NCBI GenBank assembly: GCA_013298215.1
Contig: JAAFKE010000012.1
Coordinates: 1-64,000 of the forward strand
Length of the DNA stretch: 64,000 nucleotides
Reading direction: 5' to 3'
Source: Cytophagales bacterium
GTDB lineage: Bacteria > Bacteroidota > Bacteroidia > Cytophagales > Spirosomataceae
The notes beneath the pieces were generated by a model. That model had not been told where the DNA came from. It ran no database searches and saw only the letters and a list, made by a program, of their open reading frames with translations. Shown here piece by piece: positions 1-9,077 of the stretch. Position numbers and translations under genes: made by a program. Every line of letters starts with the position of its first letter. Within the stretch, counting starts at the first letter, position 1.

Positions 1-124
<124 letters not shown>

Positions 125-296
125 AAATTCCTATAATTGTATTCTTGTTCTTCTAATGCTTATTCGTTATGCACCAATATGTCAATGAACTCGGTGGCCA
201 GACCGTTGTCTGACCAGTGTGAAAGAAAACGTCTGCCGTCTTGATTCTGTACGCTAACCCTCAAATACTCTTTCTCTCTTGCCCCGTTTGGGACTG

Positions 297-328
297 CAAA
301 GGTAGCACATTTGCACCCCCTTTGTCAA
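297..328 (-). promoter_or_regulatory. rRNA operon promoter (Bacteroidota type)
   Basis: On the minus strand there is TTGACA (328-323), a 21-base gap after the TTG, and then TACCTTTG (304-297). This fits the primary-sigma consensus of Bacteroidota, TTG, 19-21 bases, TAnnTTTG. Transcription would start near 290 and leave a leader of about 165 bases before the 16S gene. No other gene lies between this promoter and the rRNA. Confidence 0.85.
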
Positions 329-399
329 GCATTATTTTTGATATCTATGAAATATTCAACTAAATACCTAAAAATCAAGTCAGTATGAATTGAAAAAAA

Positions 400-774
400 T
401 TAATGGAAAGATAATTCATCCCTAAAATATTGAATAATGTAGGTTCTCAGCAGGGTTTCTTGGGACGTTACATCGAAATGAGGGAGCTTACTGATGAGCT
501 TCCAGTGCGGCCAGCCGTCTTGATCTGTGCCTTCGAGCTGGTAGAATCCGCCGAGACTTAGTACTTTGCAAATGGCAATGTGCATCAAATCTTGCTTTTG
601 TTCTTTGGTAAAATGCAAAATACCCTTACCGAGCTCTTGGACACCGATCAGAAACAAGACCGCGTTTGTATCGGCGGGGCGTTTGCCGAGCGTTTGTTCG
701 AGGGCGTTGAGAAGCTGACTCCACTCGTTGTCGGTGTTGTTCACAAACGGGTTTACGGTATTTGACTGGTTCAA
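400..774 (-). CDS. conserved Bacteroidota hypothetical protein
   Basis: A 124-residue protein without signal peptide or membrane segment. It resembles a small conserved cytoplasmic family of Bacteroidota that I cannot link to a function. Visible motifs are a central hydrophobic stretch (VLFLIGVQELGKG, about residues 39-51), a KEQKQDLMHIA helix and an acidic GWPHW segment near residue 88. The only usable start is TTG at 774: the frame is open upstream to a stop at 862-864 but holds no ATG or GTG, and the sole in-frame ATG lies well inside the conserved part. It lies just upstream of the rRNA promoter on the same strand. Being a real gene is fairly sure; the start is less sure. Confidence 0.7.
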   Translation of the reverse strand: MNQSNTVNPFVNNTDNEWSQLLNALEQTLGKRPADTNAVLFLIGVQELGKGILHFTKEQKQDLMHIAICKVLSLGGFYQLEGTDQDGWPHWKLISKLPHFDVTSQETLLRTYIIQYFRDELSFH

Positions 775-899
775 GGGGTTGCGAATTTGTTTTGTTTCTG
801 TACAACAAAATTGGCAGTACAGATGGTTCTTTTGAGACGTGGCTTTTGTAGAATAAAGTTTCTACGTAGATTGAGCCAAAATCCAAACTCAAAAGTAAG

Positions 900-2267
900 A
901 TGAAAAAGATTATTTTGTTTTCAATTTTATTTACGTTTCAGGCTCAAGCTCAAAAACTACGGCGTGCGGGGACGTTGGGCATTCAATTTGAGCAGGCCAC
1001 AGATTCGCTCATGCGGTCGCTGCGGGTGCCCGATACGCAGGGAATTGTTGTAAAAAAAGTGCAGGTGGGTTCTACGGCCGCTCAGTTGGGCATAGAACCT
1101 GATGACGTTTTGGTGGCCATTAACGAAACTGATTCTTTGTACTTGTACGATTTCCAGAAAGCAACAAAAAAACTGCGCGAAAACGAGAATATTTCGCTGA
1201 CGTTTGTGCGCAAACGCCAAAAAAGCAGGGTTGTGGGAAGTGTGGTGGGCAAAACCAGGGAGGCATCGGTTGGCGAAGTTATCTACGGTGAGGTGGCGTT
1301 CAGGAGTGGTTTTTTGCGGAGTATCGTACACCGACCAACTGGCGTGACGCGCGCACCCGCCGTTTTTTTTATCCAAGATATGTCATGTAATTCGATTGAT
1401 TATGCCGAGCAGCCTTATCATCCTTTCAAACAATTGGTGGACGGCCTGGTGCGGGCGGGGTATGCAGTGTGCCGGGTTGAAAAACCTGGCGTAGGCGAAA
1501 GCGAGGGTACGGCGGACTGTTCGCGCACAAATTTCGACGATGAGGTTGATGCCTACGCCAGCGGACTGCGGACTTTTAAAAAGTACGACTTCGTGGATTC
1601 GTCGCGGGTATTTTTGTTTGGGCACTCGGTTGGTGGCATGGCCGCTCCTCTAATTGCCAACAAGGTGAGGGTTAAGGGGATGGCCGTTTATGGCACGGTT
1701 GCCAAAACTTGGTTCGAACACTTGATTGATTTGCAAAGAAAACGGTCGGCCATCGAAAAAGTGCCTTTCGACGTGATCGAGGAGAACGTGAGGGTGCTGA
1801 CTCCTTTTTATTATGAGTGGTTGGTAGAAAATAAAACCATCAATGCACTGCTCCAAAACCCGCAATACGAGGCCATTATGACGGCCAAAAACAATCCGCT
1901 GCAGTATGAGCAGGGTAAGTTTTCGGGGAGGGCGGGGAGTTATTTTTCTACCCTCAACCAAAAAAACCTAACCGCAGCCTGGGGCAGTGCGGGCTTGCCA
2001 ACGCTTGCACTGCACGGCGAATACGACATAGACGGTGGTGGAGCGGACAACGCCAAGACGATTGCCGACGTGGTGACTGAGCGCAGCCCAGGCCGCGCTC
2101 AGTATAAAGTTGTTCCCAAAACAGAACACAATTTTACCAAATTCGCTTCTATGGCGGAGTGCTTGGAGGCCAGAAAAGACCGCCGCTTCAACCAATCGTA
2201 CAACGAACAAAACTTCAGTTCGGCGGTGGTTGAACTATTGGTTGGTTGGATGAACGCTGTGCGTTAG
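900..2267 (+). CDS. secreted PDZ-domain alpha/beta hydrolase
   Basis: A 455-residue protein with a clear Sec signal peptide (about residues 1-17, ending AQA). Residues about 25-105 look like a PDZ domain (GIVVKKVQVGSTAAQLGIEP, then DDVLVAIN). The rest is an alpha/beta hydrolase: the nucleophile elbow is GHSVGG with Ser243, the likely acid is in HGEYDIDGG near residue 375, and the base His is in KTEHNF near residue 410. This suggests a periplasmic or surface esterase/peptidase of the acyl-aminoacyl-peptidase-like type. The gene stands alone and converges with the DUF4270 gene. Substrate is unknown. A PDZ domain placed before the hydrolase is uncommon but known in Bacteroidota. Confidence 0.85.
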   Translation: MKKIILFSILFTFQAQAQKLRRAGTLGIQFEQATDSLMRSLRVPDTQGIVVKKVQVGSTAAQLGIEPDDVLVAINETDSLYLYDFQKATKKLRENENISLTFVRKRQKSRVVGSVVGKTREASVGEVIYGEVAFRSGFLRSIVHRPTGVTRAPAVFFIQDMSCNSIDYAEQPYHPFKQLVDGLVRAGYAVCRVEKPGVGESEGTADCSRTNFDDEVDAYASGLRTFKKYDFVDSSRVFLFGHSVGGMAAPLIANKVRVKGMAVYGTVAKTWFEHLIDLQRKRSAIEKVPFDVIEENVRVLTPFYYEWLVENKTINALLQNPQYEAIMTAKNNPLQYEQGKFSGRAGSYFSTLNQKNLTAAWGSAGLPTLALHGEYDIDGGGADNAKTIADVVTERSPGRAQYKVVPKTEHNFTKFASMAECLEARKDRRFNQSYNEQNFSSAVVELLVGWMNAVR

Positions 2268-2312
2268 AAATTCATTTACGTCCGTACCAACTACGACAAC
2301 CACTCCGCGATT

Positions 2313-3671
2313 CTACCTTACGTTGGTGTAAAAAACGACCAACTTGAACGTCTCTGGCTTGCTTTCGTACACCATCTGGTCGAAACGCTGATTGAGCACA
2401 TACGTAAAATTACCGTTGCCAACATCGATAGGCTGAGAGGGCGACAAAAGTAGTCCGTTGTTTTTCTTAAAACCAGTAATGAGTGCCTGCAAGTACGTAC
2501 CCATCTGGAACGTGTAGGTTCTAAAACGGGGGTCAAAGGCGGCGGCTTGTTGGCCTGGGAAAGACGAAAACGTGGCGGCATCGTTGGGCAAAAACAGCAC
2601 CTGCCCCAAGTTATTGCGGGAAATTCGGTTGCTGGCATCGCTTTGGACCAGCGTCAAAATGGGTCTGATTACTGCACTTGTGGCGTTTAGAAAAACGGGT
2701 TTGATGCTCAGTTCGGCGCGATTGACGGCTATTTGACCATTTTTATACAAGTTGGCAAAATGCGGAAACTCTATCTTGGTCATAATTCCGATGGCATCTT
2801 GCACATACAAACGTCCCTGCGAGTCTTTCGGCGAAATGGGCGTGAGCGGTCTTAGGTTACTCAGCACAGTGCCACGCCGGTCGGCATTGATGGTGTTGAA
2901 GCGCGGCGGGCTGGTGGTTTGTGAAAAACTCTGCGGGGTTGGCTCCATCGACAGCGATAGCACGCGGCGGGTATCTGTGCCCGTGATGTGCGAATAAATA
3001 TCGACCCCAGTGCCGCTCGTCGCGGGCAAAAATCCGAACAAAGCCGTGTTTCGAGGGCTTGGCACGAGGGCGTAGCCTTTCATGAAATTGCGGAAGGCGG
3101 CGGCGGTGGTAGTATCTCCTTTGTAGGCAAACACGGTCTGCCCAAGCTCGTCGGGAAGTTTGCCAACCAATACGCTTCTGCCCTGATTTGGCACAAACTT
3201 AATGCTCCCGAGCGGCTTAGGGTCGTAGTCGAGGGTGTTGGTGCTGTAATAGGTTTTGTTGGTTTGCAACGTGTCGCGGGTGCGGTGCAAAAAAAACTCC
3301 TGCGTTTGGGAGGTGTCTCCGAAAGCATACGCAAACCGCAAGAAAAGGTACGTGGAGTCGTATACGGAATTGGCGGCAAAAGTGAGTTTGCGCGGCGAAA
3401 ACTCGAAGAAAGAAACCGCCGAGACAGTGCCGAAGTTAGCGTCTTTGAAGCCCCCCGACATCAAAAACTGGCCGTTGTTGGTGCGCACAGAGTCGGTCAA
3501 AACGGTTGATACTTTCACGGTGATGGTGTCGGTAAAAACAATTCCGATCTCGTTGGCGGGCGTTATTCCGACCTCGCTGGGTGGCTCGCAAGCCGACAGA
3601 ACAAATGCTATTAGTGTACCAAAAAAAAGCAATGAACCAACCAACCGCGTTTTATTAACCAACCAATTCAT
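2313..3671 (-). CDS. DUF4270 family lipoprotein
   Basis: About 452 residues. I choose the ATG at 3671 because it gives a lipoprotein signal (MNWLVNK, hydrophobic run, lipobox LSAC with Cys28); a longer frame to 3749 only adds translated sequence from inside the upstream gene. The body is beta-rich and matches the DUF4270 pattern of Bacteroidota outer-membrane lipoproteins (DTITVKVSTVLTDSV near the N-terminus, YDSTYLFLRF, VNRAELSIKP). No enzyme motif is visible. It overlaps the 3' end of the starch-synthase-like gene by 17 bases, so the two are very probably co-transcribed. Family members occur beside panC/glgA/glmS-type genes in related genomes (recalled, not checked). Confidence 0.8.
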   Translation of the reverse strand: MNWLVNKTRLVGSLLFFGTLIAFVLSACEPPSEVGITPANEIGIVFTDTITVKVSTVLTDSVRTNNGQFLMSGGFKDANFGTVSAVSFFEFSPRKLTFAANSVYDSTYLFLRFAYAFGDTSQTQEFFLHRTRDTLQTNKTYYSTNTLDYDPKPLGSIKFVPNQGRSVLVGKLPDELGQTVFAYKGDTTTAAAFRNFMKGYALVPSPRNTALFGFLPATSGTGVDIYSHITGTDTRRVLSLSMEPTPQSFSQTTSPPRFNTINADRRGTVLSNLRPLTPISPKDSQGRLYVQDAIGIMTKIEFPHFANLYKNGQIAVNRAELSIKPVFLNATSAVIRPILTLVQSDASNRISRNNLGQVLFLPNDAATFSSFPGQQAAAFDPRFRTYTFQMGTYLQALITGFKKNNGLLLSPSQPIDVGNGNFTYVLNQRFDQMVYESKPETFKLVVFYTNVR

Positions 3672-4470
3672 TGTAAATATTGTAGTATGTATCCGTGAAA
3701 TTTTCGTCCTCTTCGGCCACCAATTCGAGTTTCTTTTGGGGTAATTCATCTAAAATTTTGTTTAATCGCTCACTCAAATCTTCATCGGCGTTCACCACCA
3801 CATCGGCGTAGGCGCAACCCATTCTGATAAACCCATCAAAATCTGCCGACCTCAAATGGGCCAACATATCGTCTTGAACGTCCATCGATTTGGCTTTGTC
3901 TAAGATTGTCTCGCCGTCGAATTTATGTTCAAAAGAATTATTATAGACCGTAAAAACGCACTTTGTGTCTTTAAACATCGGGTCATTTTTGTAGGTCGTT
4001 TTTAGGTAGAGCGGAATAAGCCCCGTCATCCAGTCGTTGCAATGAACAATATCTGGCGACCACCCCAATTTTTTGACCGTTTCGAGCGCTCCCTTGCAAA
4101 AGAAAATGGCGCGCTCGTCGTTATCGTCATAAAACTTGTTTTCCTTGTCCACAAAAACGTACTTCCGATGAAAATAGTCTTCGTTGTCGATAAAATAAAC
4201 TTGTAGCTTGGCGGCGGGTATAGATGCCACTTTTATGAGCAAGGGTTTCTCCTCGTCGCCAACGGTTATGTTTATTCCTGAAAGTCTGACAACTTCGTGG
4301 AGGCGATTTTTGCGCTCGTTGATGAGTCCAAAACGGGGCACTAAGATTCTGATTTCCATGCCTCTTTCTTGCATGGCTTGGGGCAATTTGCGGACGTAGT
4401 CGGCTACACCAGTTGTTTGTAAGAAGGGATTGATTTCGCTTGCGACGTACAATATGCGTAGTTTGCTCAT
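3655..4470 (-). CDS. glycogen/starch synthase-like protein, N-terminal domain only
   Basis: 271 residues matching the N-terminal Rossmann domain of family GT5 starch/glycogen synthases: RILYVASEINPF at the N-terminus, then a DIVHCNDWMTGLIPLYLK segment near residue 142 that corresponds to the conserved HDW(H/Q)TG region, and the FTVYNNSF strand. Normal GlgA is about 480 residues; the C-terminal nucleotide-sugar domain is absent. The KxGGL motif that contacts ADP-glucose in true synthases reads QTTGV here (about residues 18-22), so the key Lys is missing. The reading frame is intact, and short homologues are annotated in Bacteroidota, so this is a stable family rather than a broken gene. Catalysis by itself is doubtful; a regulatory or partner role is possible. 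It is the first gene of a unit with the DUF4270 gene. Confidence 0.8.
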   Translation of the reverse strand: MSKLRILYVASEINPFLQTTGVADYVRKLPQAMQERGMEIRILVPRFGLINERKNRLHEVVRLSGINITVGDEEKPLLIKVASIPAAKLQVYFIDNEDYFHRKYVFVDKENKFYDDNDERAIFFCKGALETVKKLGWSPDIVHCNDWMTGLIPLYLKTTYKNDPMFKDTKCVFTVYNNSFEHKFDGETILDKAKSMDVQDDMLAHLRSADFDGFIRMGCAYADVVVNADEDLSERLNKILDELPQKKLELVAEEDENFTDTYYNIYNELVG

Positions 4471-4581
4471 TATGATAGTCCTCGGTTTGAGGAGATTTTA
4501 AAAAAGTTTGCAAAATTATACAATAAAAACGCAGATTTCAACCATCTTCACGAATAAAAAGCAGAAAATCATCGTTTCGAT

Positions 4582-5940
4582 ATGGCCAAAAGTATTGTAA
4601 TAATAGGAAACGGCATCAGCGGGATCACAACGGCACGGCACATTAGAAAGTTAGACGACACGTGCCGCATCACGGTGATTTCGGGCGAAACACCCCATTT
4701 TTTTTCCCGAACGGCTCTCATGTATGTTTACATGGGACACCTAAAATTTGAACACACCAAGCCCTACGAGGACTGGTTTTGGGCCAAAAACCGCATCGAC
4801 CTCGTCCAAGGCTGGGTTACAGAATTTGACTTTAACCAGCAAAAAATTGCCGTCAATGGCCAGAGCAACTCGGTGATCGAGTACGACACTTTGGTGCTGG
4901 CGTTGGGGTCTAAACCTAATTTTTATGATTGGCCAGGGCAAGATTTGCGCGGCGTGCAGGGTTTGTACTCAAAACAAGACTTAGACACCATGGAGCGCGA
5001 CACGGCGGGCGTAACCCACGGCGTGATTGTGGGCGGCGGGCTGATTGGCATCGAAATGGCCGAAATGCTGCGCTCGCGCGGAATTGGAGTCACGTTTTTG
5101 GTGCGCGAAAGCAGCTTTTGGAACAACGTGCTACCCGCCCAAGAATCGGTGCTCATCAACGAGCACATTGCCCAACACCACGTAGATTTGAGGTTGGGCA
5201 GCGAACTATCCGAGATACTACCCGGCCAAAACGGGCGCGTTGGGGCCGTGGTGACAAAAGACGGGGAAACGATCGATTGCCAGTTTGTGGGGCTCACCGT
5301 TGGCGTGAGCCCAAACGTGTCGGTGTTTAAAAACCAAAACAACACCCTACTCGGCACCTTGGAGATCGATCGGGGCATATTGGTCGATGCCTTTTTGCAG
5401 ACCAACCAGCCCCACGTGTATGCCGTCGGCGACTGCGTTCAGCACCGTATGCCGCCGCCGGGCCGCCGGGCTGTGGAGCAGATTTGGTACACGGGGCGCA
5501 TCATGGGCGAAACCCTGGCGCAAACCCTGTGCGGAAAACCAACCGCTTACCAACCAGGTGTGTTTTTTAATTCGGCCAAGTTTTTTGACATTGAATACCA
5601 AACCTACGGCGACCTACCCGCCCAACTTCCCGCTGGCTGCGCCACTTTCTACTGGGACAAACCTGGCAAAAACACTGCCGTCAGAATTAATTATGACCAA
5701 GCATCGGGCGCAGTATTGGGCATGAACGCCTTCGGGATCAGGCAGCGGCACGAGGTTTGGGACGGGTGGATAGCACAGAAAAAAACAATCCAGCACGTAC
5801 TGCAACACTTACCCGAAGCTAATTTTGACCCCGAGTTTTTTAAGCAGCACGAGGGCGAGATTATTGGGCAGTTCAACGCCCAGACGGGCAGCCGCTTGGC
5901 CGTCAAATCCAAAAAGGGTTTGGCGCGTATGTTTTCATAA
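4582..5940 (+). CDS. NAD(P)/FAD-dependent oxidoreductase
   Basis: 452 residues of the pyridine nucleotide-disulfide oxidoreductase fold. The FAD-binding GxGxxG motif is GNGISG (residues 8-13), the second dinucleotide motif is VGGGLIGIE near residue 151, and the FAD-closing motif is VYAVGDC near residue 280. There is no redox-active CxxxxC pair, which places it with ferredoxin/rubredoxin-reductase or NDH-2-like flavoenzymes rather than disulfide reductases. It has no signal peptide and no membrane segment. The next gene, 33 bases downstream on the same strand, encodes a membrane iron-sulfur protein, so this enzyme probably feeds electrons from NAD(P)H to it. The gene is transcribed divergently from the starch-synthase-like gene. 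Confidence 0.87.
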   Translation: MAKSIVIIGNGISGITTARHIRKLDDTCRITVISGETPHFFSRTALMYVYMGHLKFEHTKPYEDWFWAKNRIDLVQGWVTEFDFNQQKIAVNGQSNSVIEYDTLVLALGSKPNFYDWPGQDLRGVQGLYSKQDLDTMERDTAGVTHGVIVGGGLIGIEMAEMLRSRGIGVTFLVRESSFWNNVLPAQESVLINEHIAQHHVDLRLGSELSEILPGQNGRVGAVVTKDGETIDCQFVGLTVGVSPNVSVFKNQNNTLLGTLEIDRGILVDAFLQTNQPHVYAVGDCVQHRMPPPGRRAVEQIWYTGRIMGETLAQTLCGKPTAYQPGVFFNSAKFFDIEYQTYGDLPAQLPAGCATFYWDKPGKNTAVRINYDQASGAVLGMNAFGIRQRHEVWDGWIAQKKTIQHVLQHLPEANFDPEFFKQHEGEIIGQFNAQTGSRLAVKSKKGLARMFS

Positions 5941-5973
5941 ACTCAACGATCATTTTTTATCCCTACCCTCACC

Positions 5974-7506
5974 ATGAAAACAATTCAGCGCATTGGTCTT
6001 TTTACATTTCTGGGGGGCTTTGCGGCTTTTCTGTGTTTGCTCACGGTGGGCCAATACACCCTCACCGATAACATACTAAAAACCAACCTCAAAGCCGAAC
6101 ATTATGCCGTGCTTCAGCCCAGCTTAAAAAATATGGTGGGCAAAACGTACACCGATCAGTTTAGTTTTGTGGCCGATTTCAACGCGCCCATCAACGCCCT
6201 CAACGACGGCTACCGCGCCAAACAAGAATGGAGCAAGGTTATTTACGACAAATACGCCTTTGCCGTCGCGAAGGCATCCAGCGGCGGCTTTGCGTGGAGT
6301 TGGTGGTTTTTGGTGAGCTTCGGTTTGGCCGTGGTGGGGGCATTGACGTATATTTTGCCCACCACGCGGTGGCTTCCGGGCATTAAAAACAATGGTGTTT
6401 TTCGAGAAGCTGCCACCTCACGGGGATGGGTGGGTATTTCGGTTGGGGTGTTTTTGGTGTTATTTTACGTTGTTCTATATTTCAGTCCCGAGTACATCAC
6501 CAATTGGGTTCTACTCGTCGATCCGATTAGCAAGGCATTGAGTGGCAACGCCGCCACCCAGTGGTTTCTGTACGGTTTTTTGTACTGCCTCTGCGTGGTC
6601 ATCATGGGCATCAGGATGCTCATCAAATACCGCCACAGCCCCTACCAGATGCTTCGCACGGGGTCAGTCATGTTTTTTCAGCTTGCCATTGCCTTCATTT
6701 TGCCCGAACTTTTGCTGCGGTTCAACCTACCGTATTTCGATTTTAAAAATATGTGGCCCTTAGACTACGATTTTTTCTTCGACTACAACCTCAACACGCT
6801 GCTTGCGAGCGGTAAGATCGGTATTTTTATGCTCGGCTGGGGCATTGCGCTCTTTGTGGTGGGGGTGCCAATAATGACCTACTTTTTTGGCAAACGTTGG
6901 TATTGTTCGTGGGTGTGCGGGTGCGGCGGCCTGGCCGAAACCCTCGGCGACCCGTTCCGCCAGCTATCCAACAAAACCCTAAAAGTCTGGAAAATAGAAC
7001 GCTACCTAATTCATTTTGTGCTTGCTTTCGCCGTCATAATGACCTCGTTGGTGCTTTACACATATTTTACGGGGCGCTCGTCGGTTTTGTTTTTAGACAG
7101 TTACTCGGTGCGTTCGTGGTATGGTTTCTACGTGGGGGCCATTTTTTCGGGCGTGGTTGGTACGGGTTTCTACCCCGTGATGGGCAACCGGGTTTGGTGC
7201 CGTTTTGGGTGTCCGTTGGCGGCCTACCTGGGTTTGGTTCAAAAATACCAGTCGCGGTTTAGAATTACTACCAACGGCGGGCAGTGCATTTCGTGCGGCA
7301 ACTGCTCTACCTACTGCGAGATGGGCATTGATGTGCGTGCCTACGCCCAACGCGGGCAGGACATCGTTCGGTCGTCGTGCGTGGGTTGCGGGGTTTGTTC
7401 GTCAGTATGCCCCCGGGGAGTTTTAAACTTAGAAAACGCCGACCCCAAATCGCGCGTGCTACTTGCCCCCAACTACCCACTGGGGCATTCGGCCGTTAAA
7501 CTCTAA
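5974..7506 (+). CDS. membrane-bound 4Fe-4S polyferredoxin (NapH/NosR/CcoG-like)
   Basis: 510 residues with about eight hydrophobic segments. After the first segment (residues about 8-28) comes a loop of some 75 residues, then several membrane spans. Two cysteine motifs typical of NapH/NosR-like proteins follow transmembrane helices: CSWVCGCGGLAE near residue 311 and CRFGCPLAAYLG near residue 409. The C-terminal tail carries two 4Fe-4S sites, CISCGNCSTYC near 437 and CVGCGVCSSVCP near 469. The likely role is moving electrons across or along the inner membrane, with the preceding FAD enzyme as partner. No FMN-binding SGAT-type motif of NosR is seen, and no nitrous oxide, nitrate or cytochrome-oxidase genes are nearby, so the electron acceptor is open. 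Confidence 0.87.
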   Translation: MKTIQRIGLFTFLGGFAAFLCLLTVGQYTLTDNILKTNLKAEHYAVLQPSLKNMVGKTYTDQFSFVADFNAPINALNDGYRAKQEWSKVIYDKYAFAVAKASSGGFAWSWWFLVSFGLAVVGALTYILPTTRWLPGIKNNGVFREAATSRGWVGISVGVFLVLFYVVLYFSPEYITNWVLLVDPISKALSGNAATQWFLYGFLYCLCVVIMGIRMLIKYRHSPYQMLRTGSVMFFQLAIAFILPELLLRFNLPYFDFKNMWPLDYDFFFDYNLNTLLASGKIGIFMLGWGIALFVVGVPIMTYFFGKRWYCSWVCGCGGLAETLGDPFRQLSNKTLKVWKIERYLIHFVLAFAVIMTSLVLYTYFTGRSSVLFLDSYSVRSWYGFYVGAIFSGVVGTGFYPVMGNRVWCRFGCPLAAYLGLVQKYQSRFRITTNGGQCISCGNCSTYCEMGIDVRAYAQRGQDIVRSSCVGCGVCSSVCPRGVLNLENADPKSRVLLAPNYPLGHSAVKL

Positions 7507-7632
7507 TATAATGGTAAATTAGGTGGGTAGACGTTCCACAAACACCAGCAACAAGATTATAAAAGTCGGAATATTACGATACGGCAAGCGGCAGGGCTGT
7601 GCGCGGGGTTTCTTTCGTAAGGTTATTGTCGG

Positions 7633-7640
7633 TACTTTTG
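7633..7640 (+). promoter_or_regulatory. candidate -7 element for pyrF
   Basis: TACTTTTG fits the TAnnTTTG consensus and lies 28 bases before the pyrF start. The expected TTG at about -33 is not a clean match (TTT/TTC in the right place), so this is a moderate call. Confidence 0.45.
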
Positions 7641-7668
7641 CCGTACCAATATCAAGATAAATTTACGT

Positions 7669-8499
7669 ATGAACCGCCACCAACTCGTTGAGCAAATCTT
7701 CAAAAAAAAATCGTTTCTATGCGTCGGCCTCGACACCGACCTGCGCAAGATCCCGCCCCATTTGCTCAACGATCCTGACCCCATATTTGCGTTCAACAAA
7801 CAGATCATCGACGCCACCGAGCCCTTTGCGGTGGCATACAAACCCAACATTGCCTTTTACGAAGCCCTCGGCCCACGCGGTTGGGCAAGCCTGCAACGTA
7901 CCATTGAGTATATTCCAAAGCACTGTTTTACGATTGCCGATGCCAAGCGGGGCGACATCGGCAACACATCGAGCCTGTACGCACAGGCGTTTTTTGACGA
8001 AAAATCGTCGGGGCTGAACTTCGATTCGGTGACGGTTGCCCCCTACATGGGGCGCGACTCGGTGACTCCGTTTCTGGAGTTTGCCGACAAGTGGGTAATC
8101 TTGTTGGCACTAACGTCGAACGAAGGCGGCGCGGACTTTCAATTATCGACCGACCAAAGCGGCGAGTATCTGTTCGAGAAAGTCTTGCGGGTGTCTCAAA
8201 CTTGGGCGCACGCCAACCGCCTCATGTACGTGGTTGGCGCCACCCAAACGCAGTGGCTGGCGCAGGTGCGGCGCATCGTTCCCGATGCTTTTTTGCTCGT
8301 GCCAGGCGTGGGCGCACAAGGCGGCAGCCTGGCCGAGGTAGCCAAGCACGGACTCAACGCCGACGCTGGACTGCTGGTAAATGCCTCGCGGTCAATAATT
8401 TATGCTTCAAACGAACCCGACTTTGCCGAAGCAGCACGCCACGAAGCGCGGCTCATGCAAGCCGAGATGGCCGTTTGTTTGGCGCAGCTTCGGCGTTAG
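7669..8499 (+). CDS. pyrF: orotidine 5'-phosphate decarboxylase
   Basis: 276 residues. It converts OMP to UMP, the last step of de novo pyrimidine synthesis, in the cytoplasm. The N-terminal [12 protein letters not shown] and the active-site [12 protein letters not shown] segment (about residues 87-98, with the catalytic Lys and Asp) are diagnostic, and the length and sequence fit the longer type 2 enzyme (about 270 residues) found in Bacteroidota, Actinobacteria and some Proteobacteria. The VPGVGAQGG phosphate-binding loop is near residue 210. The gene is monocistronic and its 3' end overlaps the convergent DinB gene by four bases. Confidence 0.95.
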   Translation: MNRHQLVEQIFKKKSFLCVGLDTDLRKIPPHLLNDPDPIFAFNKQIIDATEPFAVAYKPNIAFYEALGPRGWASLQRTIEYIPKHCFTIADAKRGDIGNTSSLYAQAFFDEKSSGLNFDSVTVAPYMGRDSVTPFLEFADKWVILLALTSNEGGADFQLSTDQSGEYLFEKVLRVSQTWAHANRLMYVVGATQTQWLAQVRRIVPDAFLLVPGVGAQGGSLAEVAKHGLNADAGLLVNASRSIIYASNEPDFAEAARHEARLMQAEMAVCLAQLRR

Positions 8500-8984
8500 G
8501 CTCGCTGCCTGATGGCTAGGTTTTTGAGCATTTTCATCTCGCCGAAGTGTTCGGTTTCGTGGATAATAAAAAAATGAAGAAGCCCTCCTACCGTTGCGGG
8601 CAGGTTAGGAATCTGAACCCCGCTTTGGGCACCCAGTTGTGGGTCTGTGGCGGTGGCCAACCAAGCCGACACCTGCGCACCGCGTGCTTCGAACGATTGG
8701 AGCAAGGCGCTCAAATCAGGGTAAACTTCGTTGGGTTGGATAGCCGAACCTGGGCCAAAAATACCGCGTTCGTTTTCAAACGATGTGAGTGGCGTGTTCG
8801 AGTCAATAACGCGCAACATCGTGTTGCGAACCATCGCCAAATGGCCAGCAGTCCACACAAAATGATTGACGCTTTGGTAGGGTCTAAAAAAAACTTCGTC
8901 ACCAACGAGCGTCTCGGCAATTTTTAGAAACCGCTGGGTGTTCAGAGTTAGGTGGTCGATAAGGTTTTGGGGGGCAGAATTCAT
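8496..8984 (-). CDS. DinB family protein
   Basis: 162 residues forming the four-helix DinB fold. The expected metal-binding histidines are visible in TAGHLA (near residue 47) and in the pair [12 protein letters not shown] near residue 140. Proteins of this family are often thiol-dependent transferases or metal-binding proteins of unknown substrate; in bacteria with bacillithiol some act as bacillithiol S-transferases, which fits the ytxJ gene at 26.7 kb, but this is only a suggestion. It converges on pyrF. The ATG at 8984 gives the normal family N-terminus. Confidence 0.85.
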   Translation of the reverse strand: MNSAPQNLIDHLTLNTQRFLKIAETLVGDEVFFRPYQSVNHFVWTAGHLAMVRNTMLRVIDSNTPLTSFENERGIFGPGSAIQPNEVYPDLSALLQSFEARGAQVSAWLATATDPQLGAQSGVQIPNLPATVGGLLHFFIIHETEHFGEMKMLKNLAIRQRA

Positions 8985-9077
8985 GCGCTTGGGTCAAAGA
9001 ATGAGACCATAAAAGTACTTAAAAATAGTTAGAAATAGCCTCACGAAAGGATAATGGGCCATCAACTGGTTTTTTTG

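Noticed and set aside
2988-3509. 173-codon plus-strand frame antisense to the DUF4270 gene
   Set aside because: Gly/Val-rich shadow with no domain; the opposite strand has a lipobox and family pattern.
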